Source of the DNA: Saccharum officinarum
Taxonomy: Eukaryota > Streptophyta > Magnoliopsida > Poales > Poaceae
Reading direction: 5' to 3'
DNA: 64,000 bases
NCBI GenBank assembly: GCA_020631735.1
Contig: CM036158.1
Location: forward strand, 80,033,447 to 80,097,446
Shown: positions 33,353 to 44,612 of the stretch, one piece after another
Numbering within the stretch: position 1 is the stretch's first letter
How the letters are laid out: the number at the start of each line of letters is the position of its first letter
Notes under the pieces: model-generated
What the model was told of the DNA's origin: nothing
The model's input: the letters and a program-made list of their open reading frames with translations, nothing else
Database searches by the model: none
Made by a program: the position numbers and the translations under genes

Positions 33353-36300
33353 TGTAACGGAACCGTCCAAATTATAAGAACACAAGTACAAAAACAATCA
33401 CCGAAGTGATCAAATTCTCGCATTTGAGCCCATATAACTCCGGTAGTCCAATGAAATCACGAGGGATTTCAAACCAACCAACATACAAGCCAAGATCGTA
33501 GTGATTCAACATAACAAGTCACATGTTATAACCATTTCACAAGTAATTCAATATACATCGGAGTTCAACATAGTTATTACAACTTAAATTGAAAAGTAGC
33601 GGAAGCAAAGTAATTTGAAACTAACATTAATCTTATTTCAAATACATGCCGGTACCACGGTCGACTTCCAACAAAAACATTAGAGATGAGATAACTCAGA
33701 AGGATCATGCCCATGATCACACTCCGCCTCTACGGCAGGAGCCAACCAACTCTTGCAGTCGCCATGATACATCACAACCTGCAACAAGTGGGGAAAAACC
33801 CTGAGTACAAGAAGGTACTCAGCTAGACTTACCCGTCAGAAACCAGAAATAAAAATGACACCAAGGATCATGCAAGGCTGATATAAAGTGGGGCTAGCTT
33901 GACAACATTTTGCATAAAAGTTTAATATAGATGATCATTCATTAATGCTTAAGCATCAAGTTAATTATCATTAACCTATCATCTATATTAGAACCTATAC
34001 TAGAGCACTCACTTTATTAGGAGCAAACAATATTAACCATAGCAGGTATAAATTGAGGCAACCTTTCCATCATGATCCAATTAACCATTAGTTCAATTTA
34101 ATTGAATCTATGTTGCCGCTGCTCAAGTCAAGTGCTCACTAACCGGGAGCGACGGCGATTCGAATCGAATTCCTATCCAGCTAGAGGGATATTTCTAACA
34201 CTCACCGAGTCACGTCTGGCGAGGGCTGCTCAGGTCACCTTTGGTACAGTTCAGGAGCCGCGGGTCCGAATGATGTCGCATCCCCAAGGGTGACACTCTG
34301 CTAGGTGATAGGGACTCTAACCCCCCCCCTTGGTCTCACGCCAATGTCCCCAAGCACATCCTTTCTCTTCTCCAAGAAGCAACCTACCATTTGATTCCCG
34401 GCCTGAACTGTATTACTCGGATTCGCGGTCAGAACGACTTATCCGGCCAACTAAGTGTTAGACTGCGTTTAACATGACTCAAGGACGTACAACGAATCGG
34501 TCCTTAAACGACTCAGACGGGGATAGATTCACACCCAAGACCTCCATGTCTTGTCGCTTCACTATCATCATCCCGCCCGGTCTCATTTTATTTTATTAAC
34601 ACATGGTTCCTTTCCACGATAGCAAATATAGCCAACCGTGCCATATATGAATATCCCTATATCTCGCAGGTGACAGGAAATCACCTGACTTCTACCGCTT
34701 AAAGCAGGGCTAAGCATCTACTCGATCCTAATCTATGTAGGATTCAAGGATTCATATATCTGGACAAGGAATGGTATAATGCAGCAAGGGTTTCCAACCA
34801 ACTCCTACCACTTAATGCAACGATACTTATAACATATATAGAATTAATTGCTTTGAAGGTAGGAGGCTTATAATGCTCCGGGGCTTTCCTAGGATCCGAC
34901 TCAAGTTAGAGTTTGTCAGATGAAACTCGCTTGGCGAGCATTCCCTCATTCTAGCACTTGTCCGATCTTTCCATCTCCGAGATAGATCCACCAACTCCAT
35001 CTTCGGTTTGGCTCCACATCAGGTCCTTCACGTGCTTCAGCAAGCGTACCTAAATGAGGTGCAATAATGCATGTGTATGAATGCATAGAAGTGAAATAAA
35101 CAAAGTAATCAAACAAGCATACCAAAGTTCGCATAAACACCTAGAGCTAATTAACTTAATCCTCACTAAGGCATAACATAGAAGATTGCAAACACATCAA
35201 TCAAGACACAAGTCTTATAAGATCCTAGGGTCCCAAACCAAGTACCAACAAAGACATGTGTCACACTTCAATACACAAGCATGGCAAAGTTAATCAAAGC
35301 ACTGCAACTAAAATCTGTCACTTTCTGGACATACATACAGTAGCTCAGTAAATTAATCATAACTGGAGATCCCTAAATCCAAATTACTTGCAAGAAGACA
35401 TTCTAGAAATCTTATGAAATTCTATACATTTCATTTAATATCATCACAGTATGATTCTAAAGTTTAACATGTCGAATTTACACAAATACAGAAACTGATC
35501 TAACAAGACAGAGAGCAAGCAATTATGTACCCCAACTTTAAACAGCTATAACTCCTAAACCACATGGCCAAATGCCACCAAATTTTAACAACAGCTAGAT
35601 AAATAAATTATCTACAACTTTTGTATAAATAAGTTTCACAACAAAGCACATTATCATGAAGAACTTTGCTAAGTTCCCAGATCTGTCTAGAAACCTTATT
35701 TGCAAGAAATAATTATTAACTTATGTTGCAAACATATAATTAGACAAAACCAACTTTACCAACATTTCACACATGACTAATGAACATCAGAAAACTTAGT
35801 GTCCATTTCTAAATAAATTCTTTTAATGCCTTTTCTTAATTTATTTAAATCATTAGGTGGAATTATGAACACATATCAAAAGTGCACAATAAATTCTAAC
35901 AAAATTACAGGGGTCTAAAAATGCTCCCAAAAGTCGACTATCTAAATTTCAATCCATTTGGTTCAGTATAACAACCTCTATGAAAAAGACAAATAGCTAT
36001 TGCAATAAATCATGTGAGAGCAAGTTAAACCTAAAACTCAATATTTTCTGTGAACACATGGCCATAGAATGAACTAACATGATAGAGAAACATCATACTA
36101 AGGTAATGGAACAACATTTTCTATTTTATCATTTATATATTATTTATAAGCTATTTATCAAGCCTTAAACAATTTAAATCAATAACTAGATCATACAATA
36201 AGCAATGACCATGAAATTTATACCACAGTACACCCATATCAGGACAAACCTACCATAAAAATTTCACATCATTTGGAGCATCACAACTCAAGATATAAAA

Positions 36301-38637
36301 ATGACAAGCAAACTAATATAGATTTCCTTATTTATCAAGGTCTAATCAAAACCCTAAGAAAACAGTGAACAACTAGTGTGTTTAATATTTTTCCTAGCAA
36401 GTACATGTCATCACAAAATTAACAAAGTAAGAATCACTATTTTTGGAGTTCTAAAACTCCAGATCTTGCTCTGGTTAGGTTTAAAGGCATTTCTAGAGCT
36501 CTTTTTCAACTTAAATAAACACATTAGAAAACATCTACAAACATCTAGCATATTGTGACTCCACTGCATAGATCTTTTCCCAAGGTTTCCAAAAAGTCCA
36601 CTTTTGCTATTTTTGGAATTACCTAGCCTGAGATATGAATATTTGAAGATTTATAAGAAATCTAAAATTCAAAATCAGAATTACTCAAACCCTATTGAAA
36701 TCGCTAGGCGCCCCCGAATACACACCCAGGACGGCCACTTCATAAACTGTCACGTGGGACCCGTTACCCTCCTGGGCCCACCTGTCATCCTAAGGGAAAA
36801 CGTACACCGCCTTTTCCTTTCTTCTTCCTCCGACACCAAGCAGGGGAGGCGCCCGGTCTTCTCGGCTCCGGAGAGGGGGTCACCGACGGCGGCGGCTGAG
36901 GGCGGCACGAGCACCACGGTGCCATTTCGCACCCAAGGGTGGCTGAGGAGTGGCGTGAGGCAGTCGGCAGCTGCTCGGCCACGGCGGAGGCGGCCCGTCT
37001 GTGGCCGTGCCTGTGGCGGCGACGCTCCGGTGGTCTGTGGCTCGGCCGAGGTACGCCGGGCGAGAGGGGAGGAAGAGGCGGAGACGGTGGTGTACGTGGC
37101 CGCAGTTGTGGTGGTTTGGAGCGGTGGAACAACGGTGGCCGTGGAGCTCCCATGACGGCAGCCATGGCGGACGCGGTGCGGGCTCTGAAGCGGGGAAGGC
37201 GAGAGCCAGGGAATGGCGAGGGAGAGCGAGCACGGAGGAGGGGGGGCGAATGAAGAGCTCAGACGTCTGCGTCGGAAGAGGCCGGGGCGCGTGGAGGCAA
37301 GGCAGGAGCTCCGCCCGCGCATGGTCTCCACGTCCTGGCCACGCGTCGTCCACTGGAGTCCGACGTCGAGCACGTGGTGGGCATCGGTGAGGCCATATTG
37401 AACCGCGTTTTTGGGCTACATCTAGGCCGATTTGGACCTTGGCCCCAAAATGAAAGTTAAAGCCCAAACAAAGGTCTACAAATTCTATTTAGGGTGTAAA
37501 GTCATTAGAGCCACTGATTAGTAATTACTTAAGCTCCAAAAAGGCACTGTCAGCGATTTTAACAAAAATGAGAACTATTTAAATTGATGGCCGAGACTAA
37601 GTCAATTTGGTGCCATACTTTTACATACTCTTCTCCAGAATGTTTACTCCAACTTTCATTAAGGGGGTCAAACCAAGTTGCTTAATAAAATCTTGGGAAC
37701 GCGACACGCCAATGTACGGACATAGGGCTGGAAAATAACAACAACATTCAAACTTGGGTTCCTTATATGACTAGGTTAGAAACTGTACTAGGCCTTGAGG
37801 CTTAAACAAAACTTGTAGTACCCAACTTGATCTACAACTTCTATTAAAGGTCCTTGGACTGATTCAACATGGTTAGGGAGATAAACATTACCAAACATGT
37901 CAACTCATTGCTGCCACTCCAGGACTTAGAATATACCAAGTGTTGGGAAATAGTCCTAAATTTGACTTGTGGGCCCTTTTTGAGCATGTTCCACACATTT
38001 TCATGACTTGACCCTTAAACAAAATTTGTTCCTTATAAAATTCTCTACAACTTTGTAAAAGGGTGCACAGTCATGCAAAGCTTCTAGGCCACACTTTTGA
38101 AATGGTCAAACAAGAGTGTTCTAGAGTCCATACATGGTCAACCATCACTTAGAAGCACATTTAGGCAAAATGATCAACATGAACATTGTTCCATTAAGTG
38201 TCCTAAGTGTAATTAAGGGGTTGTAGAGACCAAACATACACACCACGCATAGGTTGCACAAAAGTGCAGGCTTCACATGCACTGAAACATAGAAGTCACT
38301 ATAATTGTAGTGCTTGTTTCAAGGCCATATTTCAATTGTTTTTATGTGTTTGCTTCAAGATACACGCTACACATGTTCCACTAGGGTGTTCCATATGTGT
38401 CCAAGCTGTGTTGCACATGTTGCATTTGTATGTTGCATAAACACTAGTTACCATAGGATGTAAGGCAGGTTTTAGTTATAATCCAAACAAGCATATAACT
38501 TATCATTTCATGTGAATTTTTGATTCCAAACTTTATGAAACTTTTCCAGGGATCATTATAGATAGGTACCAAGGTGAGACACATGAAGATATGACAATAA
38601 CACCATCCAAACATATATCTTTGAAAATAGCCTATAT
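33353..38637 (-). repeat. Right (5') LTR of the LARD element, main part
   Basis: Collinear with 7,555 to about 12,810 of the left LTR. It is interrupted at 38,635-38,637 (TAT) by the CACTA element and resumes at 49,321-49,459. One larger difference is a 20-bp segment (GTCCGAATGATGTCGCATCC near 34,265) that is absent from the left LTR. Confidence 0.88.
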
Positions 38638-38880
38638 CACTAGTACAGAGACGGGCTTTACTCCCGGTGGGGAACCCCCTCTAGTCCCGGTTCCCCACCT
38701 GGGAGCAAGCATCCGGGACTAAAGGGGGGTCCTTTAGTCCCGGGTGAGGAACCGGGACTAAAGGAGGACCTTTAGTCTCGGTGGGTAACACCAACCGGGA
38801 CTAAAGGTGCCTCCTGACATGCCACGATGGCCAGCACCTTTAGTCCCGGTTGGTAATACGAACCGGGACTAAAGGTTTTT
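38638..38880. repeat. CACTA left terminus with subterminal repeats
   Basis: The terminal repeat is followed by about nine copies of TTTAGTCCCGG/CCGGGACTAAA (one in the TACTCCCGG form) arranged as inverted pairs. In the family these are binding sites for the element-encoded DNA-binding protein. Confidence 0.85.
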
Positions 38881-39179
38881 TTTTCTTTTCTTTTCATTTT
38901 TTGTTTTCTTTTCAAAATAGGTTTTCGAAGTCGTATTGTACGCTGCTAATTATACATTTATACGCGCATATAGTATGTTTCGGTTCAAGCACAATGAACG
39001 TATTAAATCACACAATTCAAGCATAGAAATATATATATATATATATATATATGCATGCATCATATATATATTTACATGCATGCATGCATATGTGTATTTT
39101 ACATTATATTATTTCATGTGCATATATTACAAAAGATTGCATTATAGTTGTTGTGACATAACAAGTTTCTTCTCATCCT
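38881..39179. repeat. AT-rich 3' flank of CACTA gene 2 with an (AT)n microsatellite
   Basis: Contains an (AT)n run and TGCATGCATG repeats at about 39,028-39,095. No coding signal. It is the expected 3' UTR/end region of the gene that stops at 39,180. Confidence 0.6.
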
Positions 39180-42100
39180 CTAGCTTGGCTTCAATGGCAG
39201 TGTTGGGTCGAAGTAGAACTCGCCCTTGGAATCGATGACCTGCTCATTAAAAAATCCGGCTATAGACTCTTGAATTGCTTTGATTTGGTCTTGCCGTATG
39301 ACCTTTTCCTCCAACCATCGAGTCTACAGGTTTGAATTAAAGGAAAATAAATTAATATATGTACATATATATATATAAAGACATAGTAACACAATCAATA
39401 ATAATAATTAAATGAATATATAGTGTATTTTTAACGTACTTTGAGTCTCTCTGTAGGAGTTCTTTGGGAGACCACCTTGATAAACTTGCAAACATAGTAA
39501 CCACAGTAGTTGTTCCCCTGTTCCTGCCTCAGACACCACTTTACGAGAAAAAGATTTGTCATCCAATCTGGTGATCCGGTGAAAGCTATATGTTTAATTA
39601 ATAAAGATGATGCGATTCAGGGGACTTACTTTCAATGGGATTACATTCAGTGGCGCTTTGCATTTTTCCATGTGTTGCTTCTCAATAAAGGTTTTCCAAA
39701 CACTGCCCAATAAAAAATTTGCCACGTCATCAGATATAGTTAATCATCATGTTTGTGTGTATATATAGTTGCTAGAGATCCCGAAATTACCTCTGGATAA
39801 TATCTATCATATCTTGGTAGTCTTGTTGTGGTTTTCTCATCGAGTCATAGATTATCAAGTGACTTTTCACCAGATCGATGTCCATCAATATCCAGTGATT
39901 GCTGCATATGTTTATAGGATATAACGCATAACACTCATTAATTAACTAGAATCAACATATGAGCCATTAAGGCTATGATCGACATGATTAACACTCACTT
40001 GAAGTTATAGGGAAAGAGTATATCCTTCTTGTGGCGTTGGTTCACTAAGAAGTTCATGAGGTTACTCTCTGACTCAGACTTCCAATTAGTCATTGGAGTA
40101 ATTGGGTCTTTGAATACTATATGGGGATCAACAAAACCAATTTCATTGCATCCTTCCTTTCTGAGCTCTGTCATTGTAAATCTGCATATATATAGTACTT
40201 GTTAGGATAATTTATATGCATATACACACATATGATGAGTTTAATAATAGATCGAAAGAATTATTACTTACAGGCAATAGCAGCTAATGATAACTTTGTC
40301 CAGAGAGGTCAGGTGGCATAGTTGATGAAATTCTGCAAAGTCAACATACATAACATCATCGCCACGAAACCAATGTTCGTCTCTAATTCTGACACCAACG
40401 CAGAAGTCTCCACTGGTAGACGCCTGCATGTACCACTTGTTTAGCAGGTACATTTGCGTCCCCAGATCAGATAAGGCTTGAGGGTTGTATAGACTCTGGC
40501 CTAGTACAAATTTTTTCTTCCAAATATCAACCTCCGCCGCACTCTCAATGTTTCCATCACCAAACATCTGGTAAAGGTCGAGACCAGTCTCATCAAGAAA
40601 TTCACCAAGGTGATCCAAATCGACATCCGGAGGTATGTTTGCCTGATGCATTAATCCTAAATTCGAACCATATTCATTACCAACAACTAGCGGGGGGATT
40701 GATTGGTGCGCTTGTTGTCCGAGTTGGGCAACTCCTTTCCCTGCCCGCTTCTTTTTCTGTGCCGCCTCAATTGACTTGGTGAGAGTGCGGTCATAGTCTG
40801 ATAACGTTGATTTGGACGGCTTACGAGATTCCCGCTGTTGATGCTGGTAAGAAGTCACCTTTTTTCTTAAAATATCCGGAGCTACGAAGAAGTACGGTTT
40901 CTCTGGGTTTCTCCTTGCTTCTTGATTCATTTTAAGTTTGTCATAGAATCTAGACATGTCTTTTTTATATGCATCAGTTCCTTCTTCCTTCTCTTCAGAT
41001 ATTATTTTGGGAATAGCCCTTGGTTTCACGGTGGCTTTCTTTGCAGGCGGGGACTGGTTCTTCGTTTGAGGGGCTGGCCTCTTGCTAGGCTTCTTGGTAG
41101 GCGGGGGCGGGGGAGGCGTTGGAGACCTCCTTGGAGGTGTTGGCTGCGGCGTTGGAGACCTCCTTGGAGGTGGCGGCTGCGGCGTTGGAGACCTCCTTGT
41201 AGAGGGTGTGGATGCAGCCTTGTCTTCCAACATAATGTCATCGTACAGAGCACTATGATGATCTGGCGATTGAACAATTGGATTTAGGTTGGGGGAGGAT
41301 CTGCTACAAAAAAAGGAATGACATATTATTATGAGCAGATTGTTAATTATTTAAGCCAATACAAATTAATGATGTAGTGTTTTCATCCGCACGTACCTAT
41401 GGTGAGGTAGTTCAGGAGGAGGTGGAGCCGACATCCCTGGAATGATGATGTAGCGCTTGCGCCATAGAATGAATGTCTTCTCCGCTTCTCCTAGAGTCTT
41501 CTCACCATCACCTCCAGGAATATCAAGAGGCAAATCACTAAAACCTTTTTCAGCTTTATCTACCGAGATGGTGGCATATCCTTCTTGGATTATATTCCCA
41601 TGAATCCTTGGTGTCTTGGTTCGGTCGATAGGATTAACAAGACCGATAGCCACCTTGATTGTGGAATTCTCCTTCGGAATGTGTAGCTCACACGTTGTAC
41701 AAGGTTCAGTGACGTCATCCACAGGGAAGTGCAGTCCTGTGTCCCCTTGATTTGGTATCTCCGTGGAAGCGCAGCTGCTTTTCAACTGAACAGATTGGCT
41801 AATGTTGATTCCTGGCTCTGATGCCTGCTTGCTTGCACTCACTGCTATTTGCACTTGCCTTTTGATTTCCTCCTGCATTCTCGCTTCAAGGTTTTTTTCC
41901 CGCTCCTGTGCTTCACGCACCGCTTCCTCCAACCTCTGGAGCCGTTGTGCCTCTTCTTCCTTCTTTCTCTGGCGACTTCTGTAGGAAGGTCTGTCCTGAG
42001 GGAATCCATGCTCCCACGAGACACTTCCTTTGCCTCTAGTTCGGCCACCATGTTCAATAGTCCCGATGGCGTATGTCAGCTCATCCTTATCTCTGTTGGG

Positions 42101-43164
42101 CCTGAACGCACCACTAGCAGTAGCTCTCTGAGCATAAAACAATCTTTCTGCTGCTTCTTGCAGTCTTGCGCCATAAACGCACTTCCCTGTCTCCTGGTCT
42201 AGTGTTCCCCCATGAGCGAAAAACCAATTCTTTGCACGTTCTCCCCACTCGAGTGATTCTGGTCTGATACCCTTGGCAAGAAGGTCTGCTTCCATTTTGT
42301 TCCACTTCTTAATGGCAGTCGGGTAGCCACCTGATCCCAAGGTATGGTGGTATGTCTTCTGTTGGGCATTACGTTGGTTCTTTATCACTCGACTCACACC
42401 CTCTTTCGAAGTCTTGTACTGTACAAACTCATCCCAATAGGGCCTCTGCTTTGAGATCGGGCCTGGGACAGTAAAATCTGGTGCTATGTTCTTCTTGACA
42501 TACGTCGTGTATAGGTGTTTCTTCCAAGTCTGAAACTGGGTGGCCATCTTCTTCATTGCCCAATCCCTAACTCGCTCCTTCAATTCATCACCATCTATTA
42601 TATCATCATAATCATCTGTTTGGAGCGTGAAATGTACCAAGACATCATTCCAAATTAACGCCTTGTCACGATCGGAGACAAAACTGATATGAGGAGCATT
42701 GGTCTTCTTCTTCCATTCACGGGTACTAATCGGGAGCCGGTCCCGTACAAGGTAACCACAGTGGTGCACAAATTTCATTTTATTCGGCCCCCCGGTTCTC
42801 CTGTATCCACATTGAACTCCGAGATGATGAAGCGACCCTCCAATGGCTTTTTGGGACCTCGAACATTTTTACTCTTCGTTGTAGTTGTTGATGTCGATCC
42901 AGAGGGCTACAAAACATAAACATTATTTTTAATGTCATGAGCACACATAAGACATATGATAATATATATATATAGCTAATAATAAAAAATATATACTTGG
43001 CCAATATGTTGTTGCTCATTTTGTTCAAGAGCTAAGTACTGACTCCCGTCATCTACATCCTCTTGCACGTTATTTTTAGCACCATCATCGCCGGCAACTT
43101 GAGTGCCAGTGTTGATCAAATTCATCATCAACTCCTCCTCATCCATATTTCTCGGGTCGGCCAT
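39180..43164 (-). CDS. CACTA gene 2: Transposase_24-like protein with C-terminal Ulp1/C48 protease
   Basis: Eight exons, all with matching phases: 43,164-42,997; 42,906-41,397; 41,303-40,272; 40,181-39,999; 39,901-39,791; 39,702-39,630; 39,538-39,440; 39,323-39,180. Exon 1 is acidic (MADPRNMDEEELMMNLINTG). Exon 2 is a plant Transposase_24 (Ptta/En/Spm) region (FVHHCGYLVRDRLPI, LGSGGYPTAIKKWNK) ending in a Glu/Arg-rich coiled coil. Exon 3 has a threefold RRSPTPxPPPP repeat and a basic stretch. Exons 4-8 form a Ulp1-like cysteine protease: HW at 39,892-39,897, catalytic Asp in IIYDS (39,844-39,846), Gln in RQEQ, and Cys in NNYCGYYVC (39,503-39,505). One lesion exists: exon 2 loses one base in a G run near 42,787-42,793, putting a stop just downstream of the shift. 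It could be real or a homopolymer error. Likely role: DNA binding at the subterminal repeats, with a SUMO-protease-like activity of unknown target. Confidence 0.82.
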
Positions 43165-43620
43165 CTAGCTTCAAAAAACAAAACCAATATATAGTACGTC
43201 AACCATGTAGTCATTCATCATATGAGAAAAGTCTATGTTAATAATATAAGTATAAGTCATTATGAAATGTAAGTATATGTGTCTTATTGCTCATATAGCC
43301 ATTACTATTTCCGAAATGATAAGAATTTATTTTCTTCTTCTACAGGCGATCTCTGATGCTATGATATAAAATTTGAAGATAGTCTTCCCGGAAAAAAATA
43401 TGTAATGCTCATATTACTTTAGCAACATTAATATATTATATTTGTATATTCAAAGTTCACAAATGAAGAAACATGTGATATTTTTGATAAACTAAAAAAC
43501 GCTTAGTTTACAAACTGGGTATCAAAATTGAGTTCATATTTGACCATTATATATCCTACAACAAATCCTTCAAAAAAAACCCTACATGAATATATTTGGA
43601 TAAAATTTCGTTAACAAACA
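43165..43620 (-). other. 5' leader or intron of CACTA gene 2, AT-rich
   Basis: No coding signal. It lies between the GC-rich leader and the ATG of gene 2, so it is probably an intron in the 5' UTR. Confidence 0.45.
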
Positions 43621-43636
43621 TTGATCTATTTCCTCG

Positions 43637-43800
43637 GTGGAGGGCCTCGGGCGCGGAGGAGGGCGCGGTGGAGGGCCTCGGGCGCGGAGGAGGGCGCGGT
43701 GGAGGGCGCGGTGGAGGGCCTCGGGCGCGGAGGAGGGCGCGGTGGAGAGACACGGGCGCGGAGGAGGGGCACGGGCGCGCGCGGTGGAGGCCGCACGAGG
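43637..43800. repeat. GC-rich minisatellite GGGCGCGGAGGAGGGCGCGG
   Basis: Five to six imperfect copies of a 30-45-bp unit rich in GGAGGGCGCGGTGGAG. Open frames on both strands are a by-product of the repeat. The position fits the 5' UTR of CACTA gene 2, downstream of the internal TATA box. Confidence 0.7.
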
Positions 43801-43915
43801 AAGAAGACGGCGGCGCCGGTGTCACGGAAGACGAACGGACGCGGTGCGAGGAGAAGAGGGCGGCGGTGTTCGACGAGGAAGAAGACGAGCGGATCGATCT
43901 GCCAGGCGCCGGAGG

Positions 43916-43922
43916 TTATATA
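43916..43922 (-). promoter_or_regulatory. Internal TATA box for CACTA gene 2
   Basis: TATATAA on the minus strand, directly downstream (in gene orientation) of the internal subterminal-repeat block and upstream of the GC-rich leader. The arrangement copies the one at the right terminus (TATAAA at 48,980-48,985). Confidence 0.55.
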
Positions 43923-43929
43923 GCAGAGG

Positions 43930-44190
43930 AGAATTACTCCCGGTTCCAGCCACCAACCGGGAGTAAAAACCCTTTACTCCCAGTGCGTATTACCAACCGG
44001 GAGTAAAGGTACCTTTACTCCCGGTGCGTGTTACCAACCGGGAGTAAAGGTATACCTTTACTCCCGGTTGGTAACACGCACCGGGAGTAAAGGCTTTTTT
44101 TTGGCGGGCCACGAAACTGCAGCCCACCTTTACTCCCGGGTGGGCTTCCCACCCGGGAGTAAAGGTGGCCTGCAGTTTCGTTTCCCGCCT
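43930..44190. repeat. Internal block of subterminal-type repeats with two long hairpins
   Basis: About ten copies of TTTACTCCCGG/CCGGGAGTAAA, here nearly all in the TACTCCCGG form. Positions 44,012-44,093 form a perfect 82-bp palindrome (two 41-nt arms, no spacer). Positions 44,103-44,190 form a second hairpin with 42-nt arms, about three mismatches and a four-base loop. The block lies between the 3' end of the transposase gene and the start of gene 2. Confidence 0.85.
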
Positions 44191-44612
44191 GTTTTAAGGA
44201 ATAGTCTTGTTAAATACAATAGAAATGCAATAGTTTTTATTAAATACATAGTAAATTAAATAAAAGGCATAAAATTATTTTGTTAAAAATATGAATTTTA
44301 TTTTTGTTTATTGCACATAGGAAAAATCGATAACCTAACTTTTTTTATTTTTTGTTAGAATTATAAAACATAATGTAACTAATATTTATTATTTCGTTAA
44401 TGCAAAATGTATTGTTTAATTAAAATTATTAAAATTATTGGTTTTGGACAGGAAATTTGTTTTCACATCATTTTAACGTTAATATTTTAATATTTCATCA
44501 CTCAGTAACCAAATCAAACATTGATTTAATTTGAAACATGACATAATAAACATCTGAATTCACAATTATTACATAATATCTCAAACACACACTATATTAA
44601 ATCACTATATCA
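44191..44612. other. AT-rich 3' region of the transposase gene
   Basis: No coding signal. It is probably the 3' UTR and terminator of the transposase gene. Confidence 0.45.

Noticed and set aside
40922..41287. Arg/Trp-rich plus-strand frame opposite the proline repeats of CACTA gene 2
   Set aside because: It is antisense to a well-supported exon with a proline-repeat linker.
43596..44006. Three overlapping plus-strand frames rich in Gly/Arg/Glu
   Set aside because: They are generated by the GC-rich minisatellite in all frames. No start context or homology.
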